Positions 18,767 to 26,217 of a DNA stretch of 32,894 nucleotides are shown piece by piece (position 1 is the first letter of the stretch; every line of letters begins with the position of its first letter). The position numbers were made by a program, and so were the translations under genes. The notes below the pieces were generated by a model. That model ran no database searches. It was not told the DNA's origin and saw only the letters and a list, made by a program, of their open reading frames with translations. The stretch comes from Corallococcus interemptor (GTDB lineage: Bacteria; Myxococcota; Myxococcia; Myxococcales; Myxococcaceae): contig NZ_RAWM01000102.1 of the NCBI RefSeq assembly GCF_003668875.1, forward strand, positions 1 through 32,894, in the 5' to 3' direction.

Positions 18767-20062
18767 TCAGCGCGCCACGGCGACGGAGGCCGCGGAGGAC
18801 GCGGGCGGGACGGCCTCGGGCGCGGGGGGCTCGTCCTCCTGGGGCTGGGCGGCGTGCTCCGGCAGGAACACCAGCAGCACCAGCGCGGGGATGGCCGCCG
18901 CGGCGGTGAAGGCGAAGAAGGTGGGCCAGCCCATCCACTCGGCCAGGTAGCCGGACACGGAGCCGATGAGCCGGTTGGCGATGGTGCCCAGCGCGGACAG
19001 GAGCGCGTACTGCGTGGCGCTGAAGCTCTTGTGGCACAGCGACATCACGAAGGCCGCGAACGCGGTGACGCCCAGGCCCGTGCACACGTTGTCCACGGCG
19101 ATGGTGCCCGCGAGCATCAGGTCGTTCTTGCCCACCATCGCCAGGGCCATGAAGGCCAGGTTGGTGATGCCCTGCGCGGCGCCGAAGATGAACAGCGCGC
19201 GGCGCATGCTGAGCTTCACCATCATCACGCCGCCCAGCAGGCCTCCGCAGATGGTGGCCACCATGCCCAGCGTCTTGCTGAGCGCGCCAATCTCCGTGTT
19301 GGAGAAACCCAGCTCGATGTAGAAGGGCGTCACCATGCTGGCGGCGATGCCATCCCCCAGCTTGTAGAGCACCAGGAACGCCAGCACGCCAAGGGCGTAC
19401 TTGCGGCGGAAGTAGTCCACGAAGGGCCGCACCACGGCATCCACCAGGTTGCGCGGAGGCCGCACGCTCTCGGGCTCCGGCGCCAGCAGCGTGGCCACCA
19501 CGCCCACGCCCATGAGCAGGCCCATCACGTAGTACGTGTGGGACCAGCCCAGGTGGTCCGACAGGATGAACGCGAGCCCGCCCGCCACCAGCATGCCCAG
19601 CCGGTAGCCGGTGACGTACATCGAATTGCCCAGACCGCGCTCCTCCATGGGGAGGATGTCCGTGCGCCACGCGTCCGCGACGATGTCCTGGCTGGCGGAC
19701 AGGAACGTCACCACCACCGCCATGCAGGCCATGGCCAGGGGCGCGTCCTTCGGGTTCACCAGGCCCATGGCGGAGATGGCGCCCATGAGCAGCACCTGCG
19801 TGAGCAGCATCCAGCCGCGCCGCCGGCCCAGGAAGGGCAGGGTGTAGCGGTCCATCAGCGGCGCCCACAGCACCTTGAAGGTGTAGGGCAGCGCCACCAG
19901 GCTGAAGATGCCAATCGTCTTGAGGTTGACCCCCTCGTTCTTCATCCACGCGGACAGCGTGACGCCGGTCAGCCACAGGGGGAGGCCGGACGCGAAGCCG
20001 ACGGCCATCAGGAGCCAGATACGCCGGCTCTTCAAGACGGTAAGAAGCGAGGAGTTGGGCAT
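18767..20062 (-). CDS. ampG: AmpG-type MFS permease
   Basis: 431 residues, about 12 hydrophobic segments, no signal peptide. Major facilitator superfamily with features of the AmpG muropeptide permeases: IWLLMAVGFASGLPLWLTG near the start, then KVLWAPLMDRYTLPFLGRRRGWM (loop between helices 2 and 3) and SASQDIVADAWRTDIL. AmpG carries anhydro-muropeptides from cell-wall turnover into the cytoplasm. It ends in a Pro/Glu/Ala-rich tail. No Shine-Dalgarno precedes the ATG at 20062; the frame is open to 20473. The substrate is inferred from family resemblance. Confidence 0.85.
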   Translation of the reverse strand: MPNSSLLTVLKSRRIWLLMAVGFASGLPLWLTGVTLSAWMKNEGVNLKTIGIFSLVALPYTFKVLWAPLMDRYTLPFLGRRRGWMLLTQVLLMGAISAMGLVNPKDAPLAMACMAVVVTFLSASQDIVADAWRTDILPMEERGLGNSMYVTGYRLGMLVAGGLAFILSDHLGWSHTYYVMGLLMGVGVVATLLAPEPESVRPPRNLVDAVVRPFVDYFRRKYALGVLAFLVLYKLGDGIAASMVTPFYIELGFSNTEIGALSKTLGMVATICGGLLGGVMMVKLSMRRALFIFGAAQGITNLAFMALAMVGKNDLMLAGTIAVDNVCTGLGVTAFAAFVMSLCHKSFSATQYALLSALGTIANRLIGSVSGYLAEWMGWPTFFAFTAAAAIPALVLLVFLPEHAAQPQEDEPPAPEAVPPASSAASVAVAR

Positions 20063-20085
20063 GGGGGGCGCGGGAAACAGCCGCC

Positions 20086-20113
20086 AGCATAGAGAATCCA
20101 CCCCGCGCGTCAC
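20086..20113 (-). promoter_or_regulatory. Possible ampG promoter
   Basis: On the minus strand GTGACG (20113-20108), a 16-bp spacer and TATGCT (20091-20086). The layout copies the groES promoter (TTGACG-16-TATTAT). The predicted leader is about 20 nt. Confidence 0.4.
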
Positions 20114-20174
20114 CTTCCTCGGGGCAGGGACTGTCCGCCCGGCTGCTGTCCGGCCCTGGGTTCTGGCGGCTTCT

Positions 20175-21140
20175 TCAGGGCACCAGGTCCAGCGCGGACA
20201 CGTCCGGACAGGTGCTGCGGTTGCCCTCGGTGGGGTTGAGGAAGTCCCAGTTGCGCTGCATGAAGGTGATGCGCGTCCCGGCGTCCCAGCACTCCGTGTA
20301 CTGCGCGCCCTTCGCGTCCCCGGCCAGGATGTTGAGCACCAGCACGCCCCGGCCATCCGGCGTCCAGCGCGCCACGATGTCCAGCGTCTCCGTGAGGTTG
20401 CCGGGCACGAAGTCCACCCCCGGCAGCCGGAACGCCATCTCCCCCAGCCCCTCTGGCGTCTGACGCGACGCATAGCGCGTGTCCGGGGTGGCGGCGCCCG
20501 CGGCGGTGAAGAGCAGCTCCACGCTCGTGGGCAGCGCCTTCGTCTGGTAGTCGATGTCCAGCCGATCCAGGGCCATCGCGTCGCCCGTTTTCAGGCCGTG
20601 CGCGCGGGCCTCCTTGAGGTCCAGCGCGAGCGTGCCCGTGCCCTTGCGGATGCCGCCGTCCGCCTTGAAGGCGCCGGGCAGGTAGGTCCACCACGCGTCC
20701 TCGCCGCTGCCCTTGGGCCGGAACTGGAGGAGGTAGGCGAAGTCCGCGTCCTGGCGCTCCATCACGAAGCGCAGCTCCTGGCCCGGGTGGTCCTTCGCGG
20801 GGAAGGGGCCCCAGATGCGCCGGTCCGTTTCGCGCGTGGAGGGCCGCGCGTCGCGGACCAGCTCCAACAGGGAGAGCAGGCGGTCCACGCTGGTGTTGAA
20901 CCGCGTGCCTGCTTGATAGGCCTGGAGCGCGAGCTCCGACGTGCCGCCCAGCACCTGCGACGCGCTCAGCCGCTGGACGTGCGTGCCCAGACCCTGGCCG
21001 GCGCGGGCGCTGTCCGGCAGCTTCGCGGCCAGGTCCTCGCGCTGGGGCAGGGCGTTCTGGAACTCCAGGTCGTCGTTGGAGAAGTCTCCGCCGCACGCGA
21101 CCGCGAGGAGGCAGGGGAGGGCCAGGGCCAGGTTTCGCAT
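20175..21140 (-). CDS. Lipoprotein B of the caspase-sigma locus
   Basis: 321 residues. MRNLALALPCLLAVACGG is a signal peptide II with lipobox LAVAC (Cys16). It resembles lipoprotein A (24151-25149) in order and motifs: an early F.NALPQRE (A: FRDGLPSKE), RRIWGP (A: KAVWGP), ARWTPDGRG (A: SRWTATGAG), and a C-terminal ECWD (Cys284) with a second Cys in STC (311), a possible disulphide. Identity by eye is low. Start ATG 21140 has GAGGGAG 6-7 bp upstream, inside the alternative ATG at 21155, which overlaps the caspase stop as ATGA. Last gene of the five-gene run. Function unknown. Confidence 0.75.
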   Translation of the reverse strand: MRNLALALPCLLAVACGGDFSNDDLEFQNALPQREDLAAKLPDSARAGQGLGTHVQRLSASQVLGGTSELALQAYQAGTRFNTSVDRLLSLLELVRDARPSTRETDRRIWGPFPAKDHPGQELRFVMERQDADFAYLLQFRPKGSGEDAWWTYLPGAFKADGGIRKGTGTLALDLKEARAHGLKTGDAMALDRLDIDYQTKALPTSVELLFTAAGAATPDTRYASRQTPEGLGEMAFRLPGVDFVPGNLTETLDIVARWTPDGRGVLVLNILAGDAKGAQYTECWDAGTRITFMQRNWDFLNPTEGNRSTCPDVSALDLVP

Positions 21141-21151
21141 CACGGGCTCCC

Positions 21152-22795
21152 TCATGGCTGGTACGTGAGGAGCGCGGCCAGCTCCCAGAACCCCAGGGAG
21201 CGCTGCGCGTCGACGGTGTATTGGAGGTACTGCAGGCGGGTGCGCGCGGTGAGGTTCAGGTGGCGCGTGAGCTGGAAGCGCGCGCCCGTCGCGAGGCCCG
21301 GGGACACCATGGCGAAGCGCTGATCCGGGAACGCTCCGTCATCGAACTTGCGGCCCATGATGAGGTACGCGACGCGCACGCCCACGAACGGAGCGACGCG
21401 GCCCACGGGCCACTCGGCGGTGAGGCTGGTGCCCACGTTCACCACGGAGTAGCGGTACGCCGGGCCCTCCAGCGTGGACAGCGTGAGCACGCTGTTCGTG
21501 CCGCCCACCGCCGCGTCGAAGCCCCAGACCCAGTCGCGGCGGAAGTAGTCGTGCAGCTCGGCCTCCGCGCCGAAGAGCGGGACGGAGAGGAACAGGGACT
21601 GGCGCGTCTGGGCATCGAAGAAGGACTGGAAGCCGCCGGTGAGGCCGAACGCCCACCAGGCGCCCCGGTCCCTCATGGCGCCCTTCACCGGGTCGTCGGA
21701 GAAGGGCGCGTCCTTGAAGCGCGGCTCCTGGAGGATGGTGGTCCGTCCGCGCGCGACCTCCACCTCGCCGATGCGCAGCCGGTCGTTGAGGCGGCGCTTC
21801 ACGCGGTAGGTGCCGGGGGCCAGCGCCACGCGGCGCTCGGCGTCCACGGCCTTGTCCAGCTCCGCGACCACGAGGCCTGCCGGATCCACGAAGTAGTACG
21901 AGCCCGCGGGCGCGTTGCCGGGGACGACCAGGCCTTCGGCGCTGGCGCGCAGGTCGGTGAGGACCAGGTCGCCGTTGCCGGCCAGGTCGTAGCTGAACGT
22001 CGGGTGCTGGGGGCCGGCGCTGCTGTCGGCGGTGTCCGCGACGGTGCGGGCGTAGGCGTGCGAATACGCTTCGAAGAGCGTCACGCGCCCGTCGCCGCTG
22101 CGGTCCGCGTCTCCCAGGAGGCCGCTGGCCAGGTGATGGGAGAAGTAGCTGCCGCCCAGCGCGTCGGATTCCTGGGAGTCCTCGTCCGCGGCGCTGGAGG
22201 TGAGGATGACGACGCCCCGGGCATCGCGGGCGGCGCCGGACTCCACGTCGAAGGCGGGGGCCTTGCGGGCGCCCTTGGTGCGGGTGAGCGCGCCGGAGCG
22301 GCACGAGTCGAGGATGGCGATGCGGATGTCCACCGGCGCATCAGCCAGCCGGCGCTTGAGCGCGTCGAAGGCGAGCCGCGAGTCGCCCAGCCGCAGCGCG
22401 CCGTCCTTCGCGTGGCCGGAGTAATAGACGAACAGCGCGGTGCGCTCGCCGCGAGCCTGGGCCGCGCGGGCCCGCTGCTCCAGGTCCGACAGGGCGAGGA
22501 GGAAGTCCTTCGCATCGTCGTCCAGCAGGAGCTTCGCGTCCGCCGGGGACACGCCGCCCAGCCGCGTGAGCAGGTCGTGCATCTTGCGCGCATCGTCGCG
22601 CGCGTAGCTCAAGGGCCGCGTATCCGCGCCACCCGTGTCGTTGCCCGCGATGAGCGCGAAGCGGTGCAGCGTGTCCGCGTGCGCGGCGGTGGAGGCCAGG
22701 ACGAGCGCGGGAAGCGATGCCCGCATCGCCGTGGCCAGGGCCCGTGCCCAGGCCGCCACGGGGGCGAGTCCCTGTTTCACGGGGCCGTCGCTCAT
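21152..22795 (-). CDS. Exported caspase (C14) with EF-hand loop and C-terminal barrel
   Basis: 547 residues. Signal peptide about 1-40, ending STAAHA, likely cleaved by signal peptidase I. Caspase/metacaspase domain about 42-285: catalytic His128 in YYSGH and Cys165 in LDSCRSG, both intact, with Asp163 before the Cys as in Arg/Lys-specific metacaspases. DRSGDGRVTLFE (231-242) is a full EF-hand calcium loop. Residues about 290-360 form a PEGA-like beta segment. From about 378 to the end the sequence alternates short aromatic/hydrophobic strands with polar turns, like an 8-stranded outer-membrane beta-barrel. The protease should therefore face the periplasm. ATG 22795 overlaps the anti-sigma stop as ATGA. 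Protease activity and the barrel are inferred, not shown. Confidence 0.85.
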   Translation of the reverse strand: MSDGPVKQGLAPVAAWARALATAMRASLPALVLASTAAHADTLHRFALIAGNDTGGADTRPLSYARDDARKMHDLLTRLGGVSPADAKLLLDDDAKDFLLALSDLEQRARAAQARGERTALFVYYSGHAKDGALRLGDSRLAFDALKRRLADAPVDIRIAILDSCRSGALTRTKGARKAPAFDVESGAARDARGVVILTSSAADEDSQESDALGGSYFSHHLASGLLGDADRSGDGRVTLFEAYSHAYARTVADTADSSAGPQHPTFSYDLAGNGDLVLTDLRASAEGLVVPGNAPAGSYYFVDPAGLVVAELDKAVDAERRVALAPGTYRVKRRLNDRLRIGEVEVARGRTTILQEPRFKDAPFSDDPVKGAMRDRGAWWAFGLTGGFQSFFDAQTRQSLFLSVPLFGAEAELHDYFRRDWVWGFDAAVGGTNSVLTLSTLEGPAYRYSVVNVGTSLTAEWPVGRVAPFVGVRVAYLIMGRKFDDGAFPDQRFAMVSPGLATGARFQLTRHLNLTARTRLQYLQYTVDAQRSLGFWELAALLTYQP

Positions 22796-23583
22796 GGCTT
22801 CAGCAACACCCACTGCGTCTGCGCGCCCGGCACGTCCAGCGGGGCCATGCGCGTGACGTCCCGGCCCGCCGCGGTGAAGGCCTTCCGGGCCGCGTCACCC
22901 AGCGCATCCATGGACACGGGCGCGTCCGTGAGCACCAGCACCACGCGCTCCGCGCCCGCGCCGGTGAACTCCACGCTCTCCGGCAGCCAGTGCTGCCCCA
23001 CGCCCGGCTCCACCGCGAGGCTGTCTCCGGACTCCGGATACAGCGGCGTCACCTCACCCTGCGCATCCACTGACAGCGCCGCCACGTAACGGTACGCGTC
23101 CGCCGTGTAGCCCAGCCGCACGCGCTCGCCGGGTTGCAGTGCCTCCGGCGCGTCGGTGCTCGCCACGCGCTGCGGATCCACGCCTCCACCGATGCGCAGC
23201 TCCGCCCCCGCGCCGCCCTTGAGGCGATTGCCCGCGACGGGCGGCTGGAGCGGATCCGTCCTGCCACCGGTCTCCAGCAGCGGGCGCGCCAGCACCAGCA
23301 CCACCACCACGGACGCCGCCACCGCCATCAGCGGCCGGACCCACCGCGCCTGCGTCCTGGACTCCGTGGACGCCTGCCTCGCGCGGGCCCGCTCCACGCC
23401 GGCCTCGAACTTCTCGAAGGGCACCTCCGCCTCGAAGGCGGCCTGCGCGTCCGCGAAGGACCTCAGCGTCGCGCCACACGCGTCACAAGCCTCCGCGTGC
23501 CCGCGGACGCGGTTCGCCTCGGGGGCGGGAAGCTCGCCAGCGTGCAGGCGGCGCAATGTCCAGCTCGACTCGTGCGCGCTCAT
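22792..23583 (-). CDS. Zinc-finger anti-sigma factor with periplasmic DUF4384-like domain
   Basis: 263 residues. The N-terminal zinc-binding anti-sigma motif is H29-AEA-C33-DA-C36. One membrane helix follows, about 84-103 (PLMAVAASVVVVLVLARPLL). The C-terminal part (about 125-263) resembles DUF4384: GERVRLGYTADAYRYVAALSVD, then GEVTPLYPES and a final WVLLKP. Such proteins hold an ECF sigma factor at the inner membrane and release it after a signal. DUF4384 is usually found on the same polypeptide as a caspase domain; here it is on the anti-sigma factor next door. Start ATG overlaps the sigma stop, ATGA. The linker 104-125 has several Arg/Lys residues, candidate protease sites. Confidence 0.85.
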   Translation of the reverse strand: MSAHESSWTLRRLHAGELPAPEANRVRGHAEACDACGATLRSFADAQAAFEAEVPFEKFEAGVERARARQASTESRTQARWVRPLMAVAASVVVVLVLARPLLETGGRTDPLQPPVAGNRLKGGAGAELRIGGGVDPQRVASTDAPEALQPGERVRLGYTADAYRYVAALSVDAQGEVTPLYPESGDSLAVEPGVGQHWLPESVEFTGAGAERVVLVLTDAPVSMDALGDAARKAFTAAGRDVTRMAPLDVPGAQTQWVLLKP

Positions 23584-24122
23584 CGGACGCTCAGCTCCTC
23601 TCCACCCAGCTCCGCGAAATGCTCCAGCCGCTTTCTCACCGTGGGCACCGAACGCCCCAGCGCCGCGGCCACCTCTTCCAGCGTCATCCCGTCCACGTGG
23701 TAGTGGATCGCCGCCGCCTGCGTCTCCGCGTCCACCCGGGCCAGCAGCTTGCGCACCAGGTCTCGCGTCTCCATCGCCTCCGCGCCACCGTGGCCCTCGG
23801 AACGGGCCGCCTCGTCCCGCGCGAACCACTTCCTCCACGCCGCCCCTTCCGAGCGCAGCTGGTTGAGGCAGTGGTGCGTGGCGATCTTCATCAGCCACGT
23901 CAGCGGAGACGCCTCCGCCCGGAAGGAGTCCCCGTGCACGAGCGCCCGGGCGAAGACGTCCTGCATCGCGTCCTCCGCCCGGCTCGCGTCCTTCAGCAGA
24001 TAGCGGCAGCGCTCACGCACGCTGCCGCCGTACTTCACATACAGCTCGCGCAGGACGGCCCGCCGGTCCTCGTTGGGTCGAGGGGGCACCACCTTCAGGG
24101 CCAGTGGGGTCGGTCCGGTCAC
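23580..24122 (-). CDS. ECF (sigma-70 family) RNA polymerase sigma factor
   Basis: 180 residues from the GTG at 24122. Region 2 (about 22-95) with RELYVKYGGSVRERCRYLL, DAMQDVFARAL and PLTWLMKIATHHCLNQLR; region 4 (about 128-172) with the helix-turn-helix MTLEEVAAALGRSVPTVRKRLEHF. No region 3, as in ECF sigma factors. It directs RNA polymerase to a small regulon, held in check by the anti-sigma factor encoded next. The frame is open to 24209, which would overlap lipoprotein A by 59 bp. GTG leaves 28 bp and avoids a long Arg-rich leader. The Shine-Dalgarno is weak. Confidence 0.9.
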   Translation of the reverse strand: MTGPTPLALKVVPPRPNEDRRAVLRELYVKYGGSVRERCRYLLKDASRAEDAMQDVFARALVHGDSFRAEASPLTWLMKIATHHCLNQLRSEGAAWRKWFARDEAARSEGHGGAEAMETRDLVRKLLARVDAETQAAAIHYHVDGMTLEEVAAALGRSVPTVRKRLEHFAELGGEELSVR

Positions 24123-24150
24123 GCGCGGCGCAAGCCTACCGCGACCTGCC

Positions 24151-25149
24151 TCATAGCGACGAGTACGACGCCGCCGTGAACCCGGCGCAGCCGGTCTGCG
24201 CGTCGCCATAGCCCTGGCCCGGGAACAGGTTGATCTCCAGGTAGGTGCTGAGGAAGTTCGTGTCCCAGCACTCGTTCACCTTCAGCTCGGCCGCCAGGTC
24301 GCCCCCGGTCGCCTTCACGTCCGCGCGCCCCGCGCCCGTCGCCGTCCAGCGGCTCTTGATGCTCACGTTCTCCAGCTTCGCGGCCTGCGGGTCGTTGTCG
24401 TTGATGTCCTGGAGCGTCGCGAACTCGAACTCGCCGCCCGCCGACGGGGTCGTCTTGTAGTGGTACTTGCCGTCCACGCGCTTCGTGGGGTCCTTGTCGT
24501 CGCGCACCTGGTGGAAGTCCGCGTCCACCGTGGCGTCCGCCGTGGCGCTCGGCCGCGCGTAGCGGATCTCCACCGTGCCCACGTGGTCATCCGCGTCCGG
24601 CAGCGTGTGGGCGGCGTCCCAGTCGATGAAGAGCTCCCCCGAGCCGAACCCGCGCTGCCGCTCGCCGTCCGCGTTCACCGCGACCTGCTGCGTGCCGGAC
24701 AGCACCGCCCGGAACGCGCTGTCCTCCTCCGTCTTCCCCTTGCCCTCCAGCACCCAGGAGAACGACGCCTCACCGGACTTCGTCACCGTCAGCCGCCACG
24801 TGATGGGGCTCAGCGCCTCCGTGGCCGGACCCCACACCGCCTTGTTCTCCTCCAGCGTCGTGGGCGGGTACTTCGTAATCCGCTCGATGAGGCCGAGCAC
24901 CCACGCCGTGCCGGTGTTCACCGACACCGTGGCGTCCACCGTCACCTGGTAATAGCCGGACTTCTGTCCCTGGCCGAACATCGCGGACGGCCCCGCGGCC
25001 GTCAGACCCTGCCCCTTCGCCTGGGGCGCCTTCACCTGCACCTGCTCCTTGGAGGGAAGGCCGTCGCGGAACTTCGCGTCGCCGGAGTCGGCGTCGTTGC
25101 AGCCAGCAGCCAGCAGCAGGGAGGCACACAGCAAGCTCTTGCGCAGCAT
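24151..25149 (-). CDS. Lipoprotein A of the caspase-sigma locus
   Basis: 332 residues. MLRKSLLCASLLLAAGC has the lipobox LAAGC (Cys17). After a Gly/Ala/Lys linker it has GTAWVLGLIERITKYPP, KAVWGP, a beta-rich middle and a C-terminal NECWD with Cys294 and Cys311 (TGC), a possible disulphide. It is a distant paralogue of lipoprotein B at the other end of the locus. AAAGGA is about 9 bp upstream of the ATG. It appears to be the first gene of the run. A GGCCC...GGGCC stem lies in its leader. I found no convincing promoter in 25150-25335; an ECF-type promoter cannot be ruled out. Confidence 0.75.
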   Translation of the reverse strand: MLRKSLLCASLLLAAGCNDADSGDAKFRDGLPSKEQVQVKAPQAKGQGLTAAGPSAMFGQGQKSGYYQVTVDATVSVNTGTAWVLGLIERITKYPPTTLEENKAVWGPATEALSPITWRLTVTKSGEASFSWVLEGKGKTEEDSAFRAVLSGTQQVAVNADGERQRGFGSGELFIDWDAAHTLPDADDHVGTVEIRYARPSATADATVDADFHQVRDDKDPTKRVDGKYHYKTTPSAGGEFEFATLQDINDNDPQAAKLENVSIKSRWTATGAGRADVKATGGDLAAELKVNECWDTNFLSTYLEINLFPGQGYGDAQTGCAGFTAASYSSL

Positions 25150-25359
25150 GGTCGGGTGTCCTTTCAGGGCCCGTGTCGCGCGGGCCGTGCGGCAGTGAAT
25201 TCGCCCCTATGGACACAGGCCGGCCCGAAAACAGAAAAAGCGCTCGCTTGAAGTGGAAAAGGGCAGTGAAACCACGCGCTTGGCGTCTGGCCGCCTGCTC
25301 TCCGGCCGCCCGCGCCCGCCTGCCCGACGGTTGAAATGGGCCATCCCTACCTTTCGCCC

Positions 25360-26217
25360 ATGGAAAAACGACACCCGAACCATCCCGGGGAGATGGGTAC
25401 GGACGCCACGCTGGCCGAGCGGGAGCGTGAGCCGGACGAGATCAACGCCCGCGCCAGAGCCGTCGGTCTGCTTCATGAGGCCGGGGTGCCGTTCGTAGTG
25501 GGCGGGGCGTACGCCTACGCCACCTATACCGGCATCTACCGTGACACCAAGGACCTGGACCTCTTCCCGCGCAAGCAGGACGCCATCCGCGCCCTGGACG
25601 TGCTGGAGAAGGATGGCTGGCGCACGGAGCGTCCGGACGAGGTGTGGCTCTACAAGGCCTACAAGGGCGACTACTTCGTCGACTTCATCTTCTCCTCCGG
25701 TAACGGCGTGGCGACGGTGGATGACGAGTGGTTCACCAACGCCAGGAAGGCCACCATCTTCGGCTACGAGTGCCTCATCGCGCCGGCCGAGGAGATGATC
25801 TGGTCCAAGGCCTTCGTCACCGAGCGCGAGCGCTACGACGGCGCGGACATCAACCACCTCATCCTCAAGGCGGGGCGGGAGATGGACTGGGACCGCATCC
25901 TCCGGCGCTTCGACCGCTACTGGGAGGTGCTGCTCAGCCACCTGATGATGTTCCGCTTCGCGTACCCCAGCGAGCGCGACATCGTGCCCAACTACGTGAT
26001 GACGGAGCTGATGAGCCGCACGCTCCAGACGGTGCGCGATGGCAGCTGGGAAGAGAAGCTGTGCCGGGGCAACCTGGTGTCCAAGGTGAACTATCACGTG
26101 GACATCCACCACTGGGGCTTTGGGGACGGCAGGGCGTGGGACGAACAGGACAGACCCGAGGGGGGAACCCGTGGCGCGAGATCCGAGCTCGAAGATTCGG
26201 CTGGCAGCGGTCGGTGA
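25360..26217 (+). CDS. Nucleotidyltransferase-superfamily protein
   Basis: About 285 residues. VVGGAYAYATYTGIYRDTKDLDLF (45-68) holds the GG (48-49) and the D65-x-D67 metal pair of the DNA polymerase beta-like nucleotidyltransferase fold, as in AbiEii-type and related enzymes. The rest is helical with a Trp/Tyr-rich C-terminal core and a disordered tail that overlaps the next gene. The start is uncertain: ATG 25360 has a TACCTT box 7 bp upstream and no Shine-Dalgarno, so it may be leaderless; ATG 25336 or 25393 are alternatives. It overlaps the phosphoesterase gene by 47 bp. Substrate unknown. It could belong to an RNA-modification or toxin-type system, but nothing here shows that. Confidence 0.75.
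   Translation: MEKRHPNHPGEMGTDATLAEREREPDEINARARAVGLLHEAGVPFVVGGAYAYATYTGIYRDTKDLDLFPRKQDAIRALDVLEKDGWRTERPDEVWLYKAYKGDYFVDFIFSSGNGVATVDDEWFTNARKATIFGYECLIAPAEEMIWSKAFVTERERYDGADINHLILKAGREMDWDRILRRFDRYWEVLLSHLMMFRFAYPSERDIVPNYVMTELMSRTLQTVRDGSWEEKLCRGNLVSKVNYHVDIHHWGFGDGRAWDEQDRPEGGTRGARSELEDSAGSGR

Noticed and set aside
20080-20170. Inverted repeat GCCGCCAG / CTGGCGGC, 75 bp apart, in the ampG upstream region
   Set aside because: Eight GC-rich bases at that distance are easily met by chance in this genome, and one copy lies just past a coding region.
21152-25149. Phage-defence caspase system
   Set aside because: The caspase has a signal peptide and faces the periplasm. No sensor, nuclease or other defence gene is in the window, so an envelope role fits better.
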